Below are positions 18,392 through 29,297 of a stretch of DNA of 64,000 bases, in pieces. The number at the start of each line of letters is the position of its first letter. Position 1 is the first letter of the stretch. The notes below the pieces were generated by a model, which made no database searches, was not told the origin of the DNA, and saw only the letters and a list, made by a program, of their open reading frames with translations. Both the position numbers and the translations under genes were made by a program. The stretch comes from Robbsia sp. KACC 23696 (GTDB lineage Bacteria; Pseudomonadota; Gammaproteobacteria; Burkholderiales; Burkholderiaceae). The DNA is taken from the NCBI RefSeq assembly GCF_039852015.1, contig NZ_CP156626.1, positions 2,390,249-2,454,248 on the forward strand, written 5' to 3'.

Positions 18392-19432
18392 ATGCGCGAT
18401 ACAGACAAACTCCTCAAGACGCCCTCCGCCTCCTCCGACACGCCTATCGATGCGTCCGGCGCCCCCAGCGCCGCCCCCCGCGATCCGCACTTTCAACCCT
18501 CGCGACGTGCCGGTCTGCGTGCCGGCGCGGCGGTGATGGCAGCGGGTCTGTCGGCCAGCCTCGCCGCCTGTGGCAGCATCGGTCTGGGCGGCAGCGGTGC
18601 CGCCAAAGCGCCGCCGCCCACAGCACCGACGGCGCCGACCGGACGCCCGCTGCGCATCGGTCTGGCCCTGGGCGGCGGCGCGGCACGGGGCTTCGCCCAC
18701 ATCGGCGTGATCAAGGCATTGGAAGCGCAAGGCATCCAGGCCGACCTGATCGCCGGCACCAGTGCCGGCTCGGTGGTCGGCAGCTTGTATGCCACCGGCA
18801 TGACCGGGCTGCAATTGAACCGCCTTGCGCTGGATCTGGATGCGGGCTCGCTCAGCGATTGGGCACTGCCCTTCTTTGGGCGTGGCTTCCTCAAAGGCGT
18901 CGCGCTGCAGGATTTTGTCGAGAAGGCGGTAAAGGGCCGTCCGATCGAAAAGATGAGCCGCCCCTTGGGTATCGTCGCAACGGATCTTGCCAGTGGGGAA
19001 CCGATCCTGTTCCAACGCGGCAATACCGGCATTGCGGTGCGCGCCTCGTGCAGCGTGCCGTCGGTGTTCGAACCGGTGCGCATCGGCGGGCGCGACTATG
19101 TCGACGGTGGTCTGGTCAGCCCGGTACCGGCCGCTTTCGCGCACAAGATGGGCGCCGATTTCGTGATCGCCGTGGATATCTCCGCGCGCCCGTCCGATCA
19201 GGCCACTTCCAGCTCATTCGATGTGCTGATGCAGACCTTCACGATCATGGGCCAATCGATCAAGGCCTACGAGTTGGACAAATACGCGAATGTCGTCATT
19301 CATCCGGAACTTCCGGCGATGGGTGGCAGCGACTTTCAACAGCGCAACCTGGCCATCCTCTCCGGCGAAGAAGCCGTGGCGCGCATGCTGCCGCAGTTGA
19401 AGGCCAAGCTGGCCACCGCACGGACCGCGTAA
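18392..19432 (+). CDS. Patatin-like phospholipase, predicted lipoprotein (RssA family)
   Basis: A 346-residue protein. A signal region with an RR pair (SRRAGLRAG) and hydrophobic core ends in the lipobox LAAC (Cys60), so export and lipid anchoring are likely, perhaps via Tat. The patatin domain follows: oxyanion GGGAARG at 94-100, nucleophile elbow GTSAG (Ser124) and catalytic DGG (Asp238). It is expected to hydrolyse acyl lipids in the envelope; the substrate is unknown. It shares a symmetrical terminator with the convergent NlpC/P60 gene. Confidence 0.9.
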   Translation: MRDTDKLLKTPSASSDTPIDASGAPSAAPRDPHFQPSRRAGLRAGAAVMAAGLSASLAACGSIGLGGSGAAKAPPPTAPTAPTGRPLRIGLALGGGAARGFAHIGVIKALEAQGIQADLIAGTSAGSVVGSLYATGMTGLQLNRLALDLDAGSLSDWALPFFGRGFLKGVALQDFVEKAVKGRPIEKMSRPLGIVATDLASGEPILFQRGNTGIAVRASCSVPSVFEPVRIGGRDYVDGGLVSPVPAAFAHKMGADFVIAVDISARPSDQATSSSFDVLMQTFTIMGQSIKAYELDKYANVVIHPELPAMGGSDFQQRNLAILSGEEAVARMLPQLKAKLATARTA

Positions 19433-19522
19433 CGCTTCGCGCATGACGTCGGGTGCGTGGCGCGCGCGGTTGACGTCACGTGCAGGATGTCAGGCGCTCT
19501 CGCCACGCAGCGCCGCTCCACG

Positions 19523-19565
19523 CAAAAACGCCGCCGGCCTCTTCAGGCTCGGCGGCGTTTTGCTT
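19523..19565. terminator. Bidirectional terminator between patatin and NlpC/P60 genes
   Basis: AACGCCGCCG (19528-19537) pairs with CGGCGGCGTT (19550-19559). T-rich sequence follows on the plus strand and on the minus strand (TTTTTGCG). Confidence 0.8.
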
Positions 19566-19586
19566 ATCTCCGGCGCGGATCGCCGA

Positions 19587-20438
19587 TCAATAAGCGACGC
19601 GGCTGGCTTGTTGCAGGCGCGTGGCGATATCGGTACCGCCCTCACCATCCGGCAGGTCGACACGACGGGCACCGCGATAACGCGTGAACCAGTACTTGTC
19701 GCCCATGTCGTCGACACGGATCGAACTACCGGTCGACGGCGAGTGCACGAATTGGTTGTTGCCGATGTAGATGCCGACGTGCGAAATCGTACGGCGCATC
19801 GTATTGAAGAACACCAGATCGCCCGGCTTCAGATCACTGACGGCGACCTTCTCACCCACGCGGCTCATGTCTTCCGCGCGACGCGGCAAGGTGAAGCCCA
19901 GCGCATCTTGGAAAACATAGCGGACGAAACCGCTGCAATCCAGTCCCGAATCCGGCGAATTTCCGCCCCAGCGATAATGCACGCCAATCAGATTCAAGGC
20001 CCCGTCCACCACATCGCCAGCCTTACTCGCCACGCCCGCGAGGAAGGAGGGCTTCGGCGCATCCTTCGCCGCCGACGCCAGGTCCGCACTCGACGGACCG
20101 CGAATCGCACCCTGCGTCAGACCGGCCGGCGCGCCCTGCCCCATCGCCGCGACGCCGAGATCCGGCGCTGGCTGCAAGGCCGTGGGCTGCATCGTCGGCG
20201 CCACGGCCAAGGCTGCGGCTCCCGGCGATTGCACCGTCATCCGCACACCCGACCGATCCACGCTCGAATACCCGGCTGCCGATTGCGCGTTGCTTGAATT
20301 CGTCAATTGCTGCTGCGAAAGACTCGGAAACGTACCGGCGTCATCTGCAAATGCAAGGGGGGAGGCGGCGACTGACACCGTGGCAACAAGGCCGACGGTC
20401 AATCTGAGGAGGGCGTGATTCGGAGAACGTAGCTGCAT
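19587..20438 (-). CDS. NlpC/P60 family cell-wall endopeptidase, secreted
   Basis: A 283-residue protein with a Sec-type signal peptide ending near SPLAFADD. A low-complexity region follows, then a C-terminal C40 domain: YRWGGNSPDSGLDCSGFV (nucleophile Cys) and SHVGIYIGNNQFVHSPS (His). Unlike the paralogue at 3071-4009 it has no lipobox Cys, so it is probably soluble in the periplasm or released. ATG 20436-20438 is preferred because the signal peptide then has normal length; the upstream in-frame extension has no signal features. Confidence 0.9.
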   Translation of the reverse strand: MQLRSPNHALLRLTVGLVATVSVAASPLAFADDAGTFPSLSQQQLTNSSNAQSAAGYSSVDRSGVRMTVQSPGAAALAVAPTMQPTALQPAPDLGVAAMGQGAPAGLTQGAIRGPSSADLASAAKDAPKPSFLAGVASKAGDVVDGALNLIGVHYRWGGNSPDSGLDCSGFVRYVFQDALGFTLPRRAEDMSRVGEKVAVSDLKPGDLVFFNTMRRTISHVGIYIGNNQFVHSPSTGSSIRVDDMGDKYWFTRYRGARRVDLPDGEGGTDIATRLQQASRVAY

Positions 20439-20593
20439 CGGACGGTAATTTTTGCCAGGGCGGTGGGCTAACAGGAAAGCTTCGACCGATACTAACAGAT
20501 CAAATCGACTCGTCAAACCGTTTGGCAAAAATTGCAAAGATAAATCGGCAATGCGTAAATATGCGTCAGTAAAAACGTCGTAAAAATAACGTG

Positions 20594-22354
20594 TTACAGA
20601 CGTATGACTGTCGAGCGTTCGGCGTCCGCCGCCCGCGCGGCGGTGCTCGGACGAGCATGTAAAAGTTGCCGCGCATACGGATGCGAGGGATGTTCCATCA
20701 CCATATCGGCCGCGCCCATCTCGACGATTTCCCCCTGTTTCATCACGGCGACGCGATGCGACATGGCCGCAATGACGTCCAGATCGTGACTGATGAACAG
20801 GTAAGCAATACGGTGTTTTCCTTGCAACGCGGTCAAGAGATCGAGGACCTGACGCTGCACGGACACGTCGAGCGCGCTCGTGGGTTCGTCCAGCACCAGC
20901 ACCTTCGGGGCGAGGACGAGCGCGCGCGCGATCGCGATCCGCTGGCGTTGGCCGCCGGAAAATGCGTGCGGATAGCGATGCAATACGTCGGCATCCAGAC
21001 CGACCTCACGGAGCGCTTCGACAACCTTCGCACGGCGTTGTGCCGCATCGCGCGTCGGCGCATTCAGCGCCAGGCCCTCCTCGACGATCTGCGCCACGGT
21101 CTGACGAGGCGACAAGGCGCTGTAGGGGTCCTGAAACACGACCTGGAACTGCGCCCGCACCGCCCGCGCCGCGCCGCGCCTCACCGCGTGCAATCCAGCA
21201 AACGGCCTACCCTCGAACCAGACCTGCCCGGCGTTCACCCGCTGCAGGCCGAGCAAGGCCATCGCCAACGTGGACTTGCCCGAGCCGGACTCGCCGACGA
21301 TCCCCAGCGTCTCCCCCTCTCTGAGATCGAGCGAGACATCGCGCACCGCCCGATGGGTCTGCCCGGGACGTCCGCCCAGCCAGACCGGCCAAGCGCCCGA
21401 TTCGGCAAAGGAGACGGACAGATCCGCCGCCCGCAAGACCGTCGCGGCATCTTCCGGCATCGGCAGTACGGCACGGCGCGGCATGCTGTCGAGCAAACGC
21501 CGGGTGTACGGATGTTCCGGCGCGTCGAACACGCGCTCGACCGACCCTTGCTCGACGATCCGGCCGCGTGACATCACGGCCACCCTTTGCGCGAAACGCC
21601 GCACCAGCGGCAGATCGTGCGTGATCAGCAGCACCGCCATCGGGCGTGGCGGGGGCAGCAGCGGATCGGCATCGTTGCCGCCGCTAGCCAGCGCGGCCAT
21701 CGCCTCGCGCTGCAGATCCAGCAGCAAGTCGATGATCTGGGCGCGCAACGTCATATCGAGCGCGGTGGTCGGCTCGTCGGCGATCAGCAAGCGCGGTCGG
21801 CAGGCCAGTGCCATCGCGATCACCGCGCGCTGCCGCTCGCCACCCGACAATTGATGCGGGTATTGCCGGGCGCGTCGCGCGGGATCGGACAGTCCGCACC
21901 GCGCGAGCAAGGCCACCGTTCGCCGCGCGGCCTCGCGGCCGTCGCAGCCTTCGTGCAGGCGCAATGTCTCGGCAATCTGATCGCCTACTGTATACAGCGC
22001 GTTGAGCGCCGTCATCGGCTCCTGAAACACCATCGCGATATCGGCGCCACGCACGCGGCGCATTGCGCGCTCGTCGAGCGCCGTCAGATCGCGTCCGGCA
22101 AAGTCGATCCGTCCGGCCGTACCGGCCCCCCGCAACAACTGCAATATCGCCAGCGCCGTGACGCTCTTGCCCGATCCGGACTCGCCGACCAGCGCAAAGC
22201 GTTCGCCTTCGCCGATGTCGAAGGAGATGCCGCCCACGGCCGCATCGTCTGCCGTCTTTTCCGTGCCATTAAGGGCCTTGCCTGCACTGATCGCGGCACC
22301 GCCGAAGCGAACGTGCAGATCCCGCACCGATAACAACGTTGTGTCCGGACTCAT
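20594..22354 (-). CDS. yejF: Peptide ABC transporter ATPase with two nucleotide-binding domains (YejF)
   Basis: A 586-residue fusion of two ABC ATPase domains. Each has Walker A GESGSGKS (first at 57-64, second near 350) and a signature ([16 protein letters not shown]), with VLDEP/IADEP Walker B segments. It powers the YejABEF importer for oligopeptides, known in enterobacteria for microcin C uptake and peptide resistance. It is last in the operon; its ATG overlaps the yejE stop in the form ATGA, which indicates translational coupling. Confidence 0.95.
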   Translation of the reverse strand: MSPDTTLLSVRDLHVRFGGAAISAGKALNGTEKTADDAAVGGISFDIGEGERFALVGESGSGKSVTALAILQLLRGAGTAGRIDFAGRDLTALDERAMRRVRGADIAMVFQEPMTALNALYTVGDQIAETLRLHEGCDGREAARRTVALLARCGLSDPARRARQYPHQLSGGERQRAVIAMALACRPRLLIADEPTTALDMTLRAQIIDLLLDLQREAMAALASGGNDADPLLPPPRPMAVLLITHDLPLVRRFAQRVAVMSRGRIVEQGSVERVFDAPEHPYTRRLLDSMPRRAVLPMPEDAATVLRAADLSVSFAESGAWPVWLGGRPGQTHRAVRDVSLDLREGETLGIVGESGSGKSTLAMALLGLQRVNAGQVWFEGRPFAGLHAVRRGAARAVRAQFQVVFQDPYSALSPRQTVAQIVEEGLALNAPTRDAAQRRAKVVEALREVGLDADVLHRYPHAFSGGQRQRIAIARALVLAPKVLVLDEPTSALDVSVQRQVLDLLTALQGKHRIAYLFISHDLDVIAAMSHRVAVMKQGEIVEMGAADMVMEHPSHPYARQLLHARPSTAARAADAERSTVIRL

Positions 22355-23454
22355 GACTGGCCCCCGGCGCGCATCAGGTCCGCGCGACGCGTATCCATCG
22401 CCCGCCGCAAGCCGTCACCGATGAAGGTCAGCAACAGCAGCGTCACCGCCAGCACGCCAAAGGTCGATGCCGAAATCCACCATGCATCAAGGTTCGCCTT
22501 GCCCTGCGCCAGCAACTCGCCCAGGCTCGGTACCGTCGACGGCACGCCGAGGCCGAGAAAATCGAGACTGGTCAGTGACAGAATCGCGCCGCTCACCTGG
22601 AAGGGCAACAGCGTGATGACCGGCGTCAGGCTGTTTGGCAGCAGGTGCCGCCAGACGATCTGCGCATGGGACAAGCCCATCGCCCGCGCCGCGCGCACAT
22701 AGTCCTGCGCGCGGTTCCGCAGGAACTCGGCGCGAACGTAGTCGGACATGCCGATCCAACCGAAGGCGGACAGCAGCACGATCAACAGGCCGAGGGACGG
22801 CGCGAAGATCGAGGCGAAGATGATCAGCAAATACAACTCCGGCATCGATCCCCAGATTTCGATCAGGCGCTGCCCGATCAGGTCCGTGCGGCCGCCGAAA
22901 TAGCCTTGTATCGCCCCCGCGGCAATACCCAATGTCGCACCGATGACCGTCAGCACCAGACCGAATATCACCGACACGCGAAAGCCGAACAACAAGCGCG
23001 CGAGGACGTCGCGGCCCCGGTCGTCGGTACCGAGCCAGTTGTCGCGCGAGGGCGGCGCCGGATCGGGCTGCTTCGCGAAATAGTTCAACGTATTCGCCGA
23101 ATAGCGATTCGGCGCGAACACGACCCAATTGCCCGGCTGCTGCAAGCGCGCGCGAATATCCGGGTCGAGGTAATCGGCGGGCGTCGGAAAGTCGCCGCCG
23201 AAAGTGGTCTCCGCGTAGTCCTGGAACATCGGGAAATACCAATGTCCCTGATACCGCAGCAACAGCGGCCGGTCGTTCGACAATAGATTGCCGCAGAGAC
23301 TGATCGCGAACAGCACGACAAAGACGATCAGGCTCCAAAATCCGAGCCGCTGCCGCTTAAAACGGCGCCAGATACCGCCCTGACCTTCGTACGCGCGGGC
23401 ATCGCTGGCCGGCGTCGTCGACGCCACACGCAAGTTATTGCCGTCCTGTGCCAT
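22351..23454 (-). CDS. yejE: Peptide ABC transporter permease (YejE)
   Basis: A 367-residue inner-membrane permease with six predicted membrane segments. The DppC/OppC-type N-terminal domain ([20 protein letters not shown]) precedes the BPD_transp_1 domain, whose coupling motif is [19 protein letters not shown]. Its start codon overlaps the yejB stop (TGATG). A longer N-terminal reading is possible but would begin inside yejB. Confidence 0.95.
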   Translation of the reverse strand: MAQDGNNLRVASTTPASDARAYEGQGGIWRRFKRQRLGFWSLIVFVVLFAISLCGNLLSNDRPLLLRYQGHWYFPMFQDYAETTFGGDFPTPADYLDPDIRARLQQPGNWVVFAPNRYSANTLNYFAKQPDPAPPSRDNWLGTDDRGRDVLARLLFGFRVSVIFGLVLTVIGATLGIAAGAIQGYFGGRTDLIGQRLIEIWGSMPELYLLIIFASIFAPSLGLLIVLLSAFGWIGMSDYVRAEFLRNRAQDYVRAARAMGLSHAQIVWRHLLPNSLTPVITLLPFQVSGAILSLTSLDFLGLGVPSTVPSLGELLAQGKANLDAWWISASTFGVLAVTLLLLTFIGDGLRRAMDTRRADLMRAGGQS

Positions 23455-24524
23455 CAGCGCCCTACCGTATCGAAACGGATTCGCGGATCCACCCACATAT
23501 AGCAAAGGTCCGAAATGAGTTTGGTTGCCAGCCCGATCAAGGTGAACAAGTAAAGCGTCCCCAATACCACCGGATAATCGCGTCGCATCACGGCGTCGTA
23601 AGACAGCAGGCCCAGGCCGTCCAACGAAAACAAGGTCTCGATCAACAGGCTTCCGGTAAAGAAGGCGCCGATGAAAGCCGCGGGAAAGCCGGTGACGAGC
23701 GGCAGCATCGCATTGCGGAAGACGTGCTTGAACAGCACGCGCCGTTGCGGCAGCCCCTTGGCCCGTGCGGTCAGCACATACTGCTTGCCGAGTTCCTCGA
23801 CAAAGGCGTTTTTCGTCAGGATCGTCAAGACGGCAAAACTGCCTGCCACCGACGCGATGATCGGCATGGCGATGTGCCAGAAGTAATCGACGATTTTGCC
23901 GCCGACGCTTAGTTGCGCCCAGTCATCCGAATGCAATCCCCGCAACGGAAACCATTGCAGAAAGCTGCCGCCGCCGAACAGCACCAGGAGCAGCACGCCC
24001 AACACGAAGCCGGGGATCGCATAACCGATCAGGACGATCAGGCTCGTTATCGTGTCGAACCGCGAGCCGTCGCGCACGGCCTTCGCGATACCGAGCGGGA
24101 TCGATATCAGATAGCTGATCAGAAAGGTCCAGACGCCGATGCTGATCGATACCGGCAGTCGGGAAACGATCAACGAGGCGACGCTTTGGTGATAGTAATA
24201 GCTTTGCCCGAGGTCAAAGCGTGCGAAGCGGCCGAGCATACTGAAATACCGCGTCAACGGCGGCTTGTCGAAGCCGTATAAGGCTTGCAGTTCCGCCACC
24301 TGTTGCTTGTCGATGCCGCGGTTGGCGCTATAGCCGGAAACGCCGCCCGCCGTCGCCGCCGCGCCGCCCGATGCCTCGCCATGGCCGACGCCCCGCAACT
24401 GGAACATCATCTGCTCGACCGGACCGCCCGGCACGAATTGAATCACGACGAAAGTCAGCGTGACGACGCCCAGCAAGGTGGGAATCATCAACAGCAGTCT
24501 TCTTAAAATATAGCGCCATACCAT
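23454..24524 (-). CDS. yejB: Peptide ABC transporter permease (YejB)
   Basis: A 356-residue permease beginning MVWRYILRRLLLMIPTLLGV, which matches DppB/YejB-type N-termini. The permease domain carries RAKGLPQRRVLFKHVFRNA. GAAGG eight bases upstream of the ATG at 24522-24524 supports this start; ATG 24537-24539 is a close alternative. A Gly/Ala-rich periplasmic insert (about residues 50-70) follows the first helix, longer than usual. Confidence 0.94.
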   Translation of the reverse strand: MVWRYILRRLLLMIPTLLGVVTLTFVVIQFVPGGPVEQMMFQLRGVGHGEASGGAAATAGGVSGYSANRGIDKQQVAELQALYGFDKPPLTRYFSMLGRFARFDLGQSYYYHQSVASLIVSRLPVSISIGVWTFLISYLISIPLGIAKAVRDGSRFDTITSLIVLIGYAIPGFVLGVLLLVLFGGGSFLQWFPLRGLHSDDWAQLSVGGKIVDYFWHIAMPIIASVAGSFAVLTILTKNAFVEELGKQYVLTARAKGLPQRRVLFKHVFRNAMLPLVTGFPAAFIGAFFTGSLLIETLFSLDGLGLLSYDAVMRRDYPVVLGTLYLFTLIGLATKLISDLCYMWVDPRIRFDTVGR

Positions 24525-24603
24525 CGAGGAAACCTTCATCAGCGCCGGCGCCACGCGCCCGCATTTTTGATTGATGCGTATATGGATCCAATTATCGATC
24601 CGA

Positions 24604-26451
24604 TTATCGATGCCACCAGGTGGAGACGACCCAATCCTCCGCAGCATAATACAGCGGCAAGGTGGACGGAAACGCGAGAGTGGTGCGGTAGGCAACCCGG
24701 TGACCGTCGGCAAACCATTGCGGAATCACGTAATACCCATGCATCAGCACCCGGTCCAGGGCGCGCGACGCATCCACCAGATCCGGGCGCGAATGCGCCG
24801 CCAATACGTCTTGAATCAAGGCATCCACGACCGGCGAGCGGATGCCGGCGAAATTGCTCGACCCCTCGATCGCGGCGGCCTTGCTGCCGAATTCGTCGAG
24901 CAATTCGCTGCCGGGGCTCTGCCCCGCCGGCATGGCGAGCGTGGTCGCATCAAAGTCGAAGTTCTGCAATCGTTGTTGATACAGGGCGAAATCGGTCGAG
25001 CGGAAATTCACCGTGATGCCGAGCTTGGCGAGGTTGCGCGCGTAGGACGCGACTACGGCACCGAGGGCGCCGCCCGAGTCGTCGAGGATCTCGAACACGA
25101 AGGGTTGCCCGGCGCGATTACGCAGCGCCCCATCGCGATAAGTCCAGCCGGCGTCGGCCAGCAATCGACGCGCGAGCAGCAGATTCTTGCGCAGCGATTG
25201 CGGCGCCGCCGTACTCGGCTGTACGACCATGGGCCCCAACACCGCTGGGTCGACGTCCTTTGGGTAACGTTGTACAAGCGGTTCGAGCAAGGCCCGTTCG
25301 CCGGCGTCGGGCAGGCCGTGCGCGGCAAGATCGCTGTTGGTGAAAAAGCTGTCGCTGCGGCGATATTGATTGTAGAAAAGCTGGCGGTTCAAGTATTGAA
25401 AATCGAGCGCCAGATCCAGCGCCTGACGCACACGGACATCCTGAAAAAGCGGGTGTCGCGTGTTCAGATAAAAGCCCTGCATCCCGGCATCGTTGCGATG
25501 CGTGAAAACGGTCTTCTCGATCTCGCCGTTGCGGAAGCGTTTGCCGATATAGTCGCGTACCCAGGCGCGCGCCCGATATTCGACGCTGACATCGTACTCG
25601 CCGGCCTTGAACGCTTCGAGCTTTGCCGTATTGTCGCCATAGAGCTTGTACACGATGCGGTCGAAGTTATACATGCCGCGCCGTACCGGCAGATTCGCGG
25701 CCCAGTATTGCGGGTTACGTTTCAGGACAATCTGCGTGCCGCCGCTATAGCTGTCGATGACATAGGGCCCGCTGCCGATCGGCTTCTGAAAATCCAATTG
25801 GTCGAACGCGATGCGTGTCCCATCCGGACGCTCGCCCCATTTCGGCGAGAACACCGGCAGACTGCCGATCAGTAGCGGCAATTCGGGATTGGCTTCTGAA
25901 AACGTGAATTCGACCGTCTGCGGATCGACGACGGTGACGCCCGTGACGGCCTGCCAGACGGTCCGGTAGTTCGGCGCCGCCGCCTTGCTCATCAGCGTGT
26001 CGAAGGAATATTTGACATCGGCCGCCCGCACCGGATCGCCATTCGAAAAGCGTGCGGCCGGGTTCAGATGGAACCGCACCGAGCGGCGATCGGGCGCAAT
26101 GGCAATGTCGTCGGCAAGCAGTCCGTATGCGCTGGATGCTTCATCGCTGGCGCCGGTCGTCAACGTCTCGAATAACAGGCCCACGCCCGGCGCCGCATTG
26201 CCGCGCAGCGTAAAAGGATTGAATTTGTCGAAGTGCGTCGTTCGCGACGGATTCGACAAGGTCAAGGTGCCGCCCTTCGGCGCGTCCGGATTGACATAGT
26301 CGAAGTGCGTGAAGCCGGGCGCATAGTGCGGTTCACCATATTGGGCGATGGCCGGCGCGGCCTGGCTCGTTCGCACGATCAGGAGGAGCGCGAGCGCGAC
26401 GCCCGCGCCGAACACCGACTTACGATAATACGCACCACGACACCACGACAT
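24604..26451 (-). CDS. yejA: Extracellular solute-binding protein, peptide ABC importer (YejA)
   Basis: A 615-residue family 5 solute-binding protein with a Sec signal peptide (cleavage near RTSQAAPAIA). It has the YejA-type pattern YVNPDAPKGGTLTLSNP...FDKFNPFTLRG at the mature N-terminus. It binds peptides in the periplasm and passes them to YejBE. It is first in the yejABEF operon, with 79 bases before yejB. Confidence 0.95.
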   Translation of the reverse strand: MSWCRGAYYRKSVFGAGVALALLLIVRTSQAAPAIAQYGEPHYAPGFTHFDYVNPDAPKGGTLTLSNPSRTTHFDKFNPFTLRGNAAPGVGLLFETLTTGASDEASSAYGLLADDIAIAPDRRSVRFHLNPAARFSNGDPVRAADVKYSFDTLMSKAAAPNYRTVWQAVTGVTVVDPQTVEFTFSEANPELPLLIGSLPVFSPKWGERPDGTRIAFDQLDFQKPIGSGPYVIDSYSGGTQIVLKRNPQYWAANLPVRRGMYNFDRIVYKLYGDNTAKLEAFKAGEYDVSVEYRARAWVRDYIGKRFRNGEIEKTVFTHRNDAGMQGFYLNTRHPLFQDVRVRQALDLALDFQYLNRQLFYNQYRRSDSFFTNSDLAAHGLPDAGERALLEPLVQRYPKDVDPAVLGPMVVQPSTAAPQSLRKNLLLARRLLADAGWTYRDGALRNRAGQPFVFEILDDSGGALGAVVASYARNLAKLGITVNFRSTDFALYQQRLQNFDFDATTLAMPAGQSPGSELLDEFGSKAAAIEGSSNFAGIRSPVVDALIQDVLAAHSRPDLVDASRALDRVLMHGYYVIPQWFADGHRVAYRTTLAFPSTLPLYYAAEDWVVSTWWHR

Positions 26452-27451
26452 AGCTTCTATTCCATCTTAAAAAAACGTACCGGGCGAACGTTGTCCCGCC
26501 TCCCCTGTCCGCCGTTGCGCGGCGCGACGTTTCGGCCCGCGCCGCCCTGCTTCGCACCTGACCCGGCACACATCGATCGACCACCCGCCGCCAGGGACGC
26601 GCGCAGACAGTATGAGAGAATCGCGCCGCTCGTGCCAGGCACCGCCGGTGATTTTCTGGACGGTTTTACGCGTGAGAATGTCCGCATTGCTCATGACATC
26701 TCGGCTTATCGCTCCGGCGCGCCGGCCCGGTCGAGACGACGGCTGCCAGCGGGATCGGAGGCTTTAGCGGCATCTTGAAATATGCCCAGGGGACGGCCCC
26801 GCTGCGCCGTGACGTGACGTGACGACGTAATAAATCGGCAACGAGGTGGCCTTGCTGCAGCCTGCCATGTTGTACGACGTCGTTTATCATGGACGCTTTG
26901 TTCACGTTTTTCGGCGGACAAATAGTAGAATTCCGCTACCCGGAAACCACGTCGGCATCCCCGGAAACGGCGCGCATTGCGGCATGCGGCGGCTGCAAGG
27001 GTTTTCCCTAGATTGGGCGTCAAGATGCGTATCGCCCTCGATTATTGGGATGCGACGCGTTACCATCTGAAGGGCACAGACGCGCGACCAGGACGCGACT
27101 GCCTTGGTTTCGTCTCAAATTCATGCGAGCATAGCGCGGATAACGCTGGGGATTTCCAGTCGGCGATCCTGTCCGCGCCCTGCGCCGGCACAAGCCGGCA
27201 GGATGGCCTCGGGGCTGCAAACGATTGCGTTTCAGCGTAAGGGGCGTCGCGCGCCAGAAAGACGTTCGGCGTTTTTTGCGACCATCGATCACGGCGAGAT
27301 AGCCGGGTGCTCCGCAAGACCGTCGATCGATCCCATGCAGTCATAACGGGTCGGTTCGGTCGAGTAGGAGGATCATAATTGTCTGACGTCATATCTTGAC
27401 GATACGAAATTTTATCCGCAGCACGTAATACGAACACCAACAGGAGATGAC
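26452..27451. other. Gene-poor interval upstream of the semialdehyde dehydrogenase
   Basis: One kilobase without a gene I can support. Short open frames exist on both strands, including 26467-26694 minus, directly before yejA, which starts MSNADILTRKTVQKIT and resembles nothing I know. At 27183-27198 a small GCCGGC hairpin is visible. TCTGACGTCAT at 27382-27392 is near-palindromic and lies 60 bases before the dehydrogenase start, so it could be a regulator site. The region may be a decayed gene or a long regulatory stretch. Confidence 0.4.
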
Positions 27452-29029
27452 ATGACGATCAAAGGCGAAGCGCTGATTGGCGCTACCGCGCAGCGCGGCA
27501 CCGGCGCGACCTTCCAGGCGTTCAACCCGACGACGGGTGAATCCATGGAACCGACGTTCGCATCGAGCACCACCGCGGACGTCGAACGCGCCGCGGCGCT
27601 GGCGCATGCGGCATTCGATATCTATCGCGAAACATCGCCGGAGGAACGCGCCGCGTTTCTCGAACGCATCGGCGACGAGATCATGAAACTCGGCGACGAA
27701 TTGATCGAGCGCGGCAGCGCCGAGAGCGGCCTGCCGACGGCGCGTCTGCAAGGCGAGCGCGGGCGCACGGTCGGTCAGTTGAAGATGTTTGCACAACTGC
27801 TGCGTCGCGGCGACTGGGTCGACGCCCGCATCGACGTGGCGCTCCCGGACCGTCAGCCGCTGCCGCGCCCCGATCTGCGTCTGCGCCGGATTCCAGTCGG
27901 TCCGGTCGCCGTCTTTGGCGCCAGCAACTTCCCGCTGGCCTTCTCCGTTGCCGGTGGCGATACCGCGTCGGCGCTCGCAGCCGGCGCACCGGTCATCGTC
28001 AAGGCCCATGCGGCGCACCCGGGTACCTCGGAGTTGGTGGGTCGGGCGATTCAGGCCGCCGTCAAGGGCGCGGGTCTTCCAGAGGGCGTGTTCTCCCTGC
28101 TCGTCGACAGCGGGTTCGAAGTGGGCGCGGCGCTGGTGGCGAATCCGGCCATCGCGGCCGTTGGTTTCACCGGCTCCCGCCGTGGTGGCCTGGCATTGGT
28201 GAAGATCGCCCAAGAGCGCAAGGTGCCGATCCCGGTCTATGCTGAAATGAGTAGCATCAATCCGGTGTATCTGCTGCCGGCAGCGCTCGCCGCACGCGGC
28301 CAGAAATTGGCGGAAGGATTTGTCGATTCGCTGGTGCTGGGCACCGGGCAGTTCTGTACGAACCCCGGCGTCGTGCTCGCGCTGGCAGGCAAGGACTTCG
28401 AGGCATTCGTCGGCGCCGCCGCTCAGGCACTGACCGCCAAGCCGGCCGGCGTGATGTTGACGCAAGGCATCCAATCCGCGTATCAGAACGGCATCTCGCG
28501 CCTCCAATCGCGTAAGGATGCGCGCGCCGTCGCGCAAGGCCAGGCCGGCAGCGGCTGCCGCGCGCAACCGCAGCTGTTCCGTACCACCGCGGCAGAATTG
28601 CTGAGCGACGATGCGCTGGCCGAAGAAATCTTCGGGCCGGCATCGCTGCTGGTCGAATGCCAGGATCTGGCCGAGTTGCATGCGCTGACCGAGCGCCTCG
28701 AAGGCCAACTGACGGCCACGCTGCAAATGGACGAAGGCGACTACGATATCGCGCGCAGCCTGCTGCCAGCGCTGGAGCGCAAAGTCGGCCGTATCCTCGC
28801 GAACGGCTGGCCGACCGGCGTCGAAGTGGCCGATGCAATGGTTCACGGCGGCCCTTTCCCGTCGACGTCCGACGGCCGCTCGACCTCGGTCGGAACCGCC
28901 GCCATCGAACGCTTCCTGCGTCCGGTGTCGTACCAATCGCTGCCGGACGCGCTGCTGCCGGCCGCCCTGCAGGCTGGCAATCCGTGGAAGTTGCCGCGTC
29001 TCGCCGACGGCAAGCACCGCGTCGATTGA
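27452..29029 (+). CDS. Alpha-ketoglutaric semialdehyde dehydrogenase (NADP+), ALDH family
   Basis: A 525-residue aldehyde dehydrogenase of the KGSADH type that oxidises 2,5-dioxopentanoate to 2-oxoglutarate, the last step of non-phosphorylative pentose, glucarate/galactarate and hydroxyproline catabolism. Catalytic Cys302 lies in [10 protein letters not shown] and Glu265 in [10 protein letters not shown], the pattern of this group. AACAGGAG precedes ATG 27452. No dehydratase, transporter or regulator gene of such a pathway is adjacent, so the gene appears isolated here. A strong terminator follows. Confidence 0.9.
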   Translation: MTIKGEALIGATAQRGTGATFQAFNPTTGESMEPTFASSTTADVERAAALAHAAFDIYRETSPEERAAFLERIGDEIMKLGDELIERGSAESGLPTARLQGERGRTVGQLKMFAQLLRRGDWVDARIDVALPDRQPLPRPDLRLRRIPVGPVAVFGASNFPLAFSVAGGDTASALAAGAPVIVKAHAAHPGTSELVGRAIQAAVKGAGLPEGVFSLLVDSGFEVGAALVANPAIAAVGFTGSRRGGLALVKIAQERKVPIPVYAEMSSINPVYLLPAALAARGQKLAEGFVDSLVLGTGQFCTNPGVVLALAGKDFEAFVGAAAQALTAKPAGVMLTQGIQSAYQNGISRLQSRKDARAVAQGQAGSGCRAQPQLFRTTAAELLSDDALAEEIFGPASLLVECQDLAELHALTERLEGQLTATLQMDEGDYDIARSLLPALERKVGRILANGWPTGVEVADAMVHGGPFPSTSDGRSTSVGTAAIERFLRPVSYQSLPDALLPAALQAGNPWKLPRLADGKHRVD

Positions 29030-29157
29030 GGCACGAAACGTCGTCGCCGGATGTCGTCGTGACACCCCGTAACGGTGACATCGCCGCCCGGTAGTTTCGG
29101 GCAAACGCGTTTTTTTTTCCCTGCGCTCGAGACGACGTCGCAGATCGTTTCCTCCGC

Positions 29158-29193
29158 AAAAAGGCTATCCGGCATCCGTCGGATAGCCTTTTT
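29158..29193 (+). terminator. Intrinsic terminator after the semialdehyde dehydrogenase
   Basis: AAAAAGGCTATCC (29158-29170) pairs with GGATAGCCTTTTT (29181-29193) around a 10-base loop. It is symmetrical. Confidence 0.88.
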
Positions 29194-29297
29194 GCCGTCA
29201 GGCATACTGACTTTCCCGAGTTATGCAGCGCTGGGCATGTGTCTTGCGACATACGCGTGATGCGCCGCGCCCGCGACGCAGCCTCGCGGAGCGAATC

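Noticed and set aside
26467-26694. A 75-codon minus-strand frame just before yejA
   Set aside because: It has a plausible start but no recognisable domain, and the Arg-rich C-terminal half looks non-coding. It is kept only as a note in the interval description.
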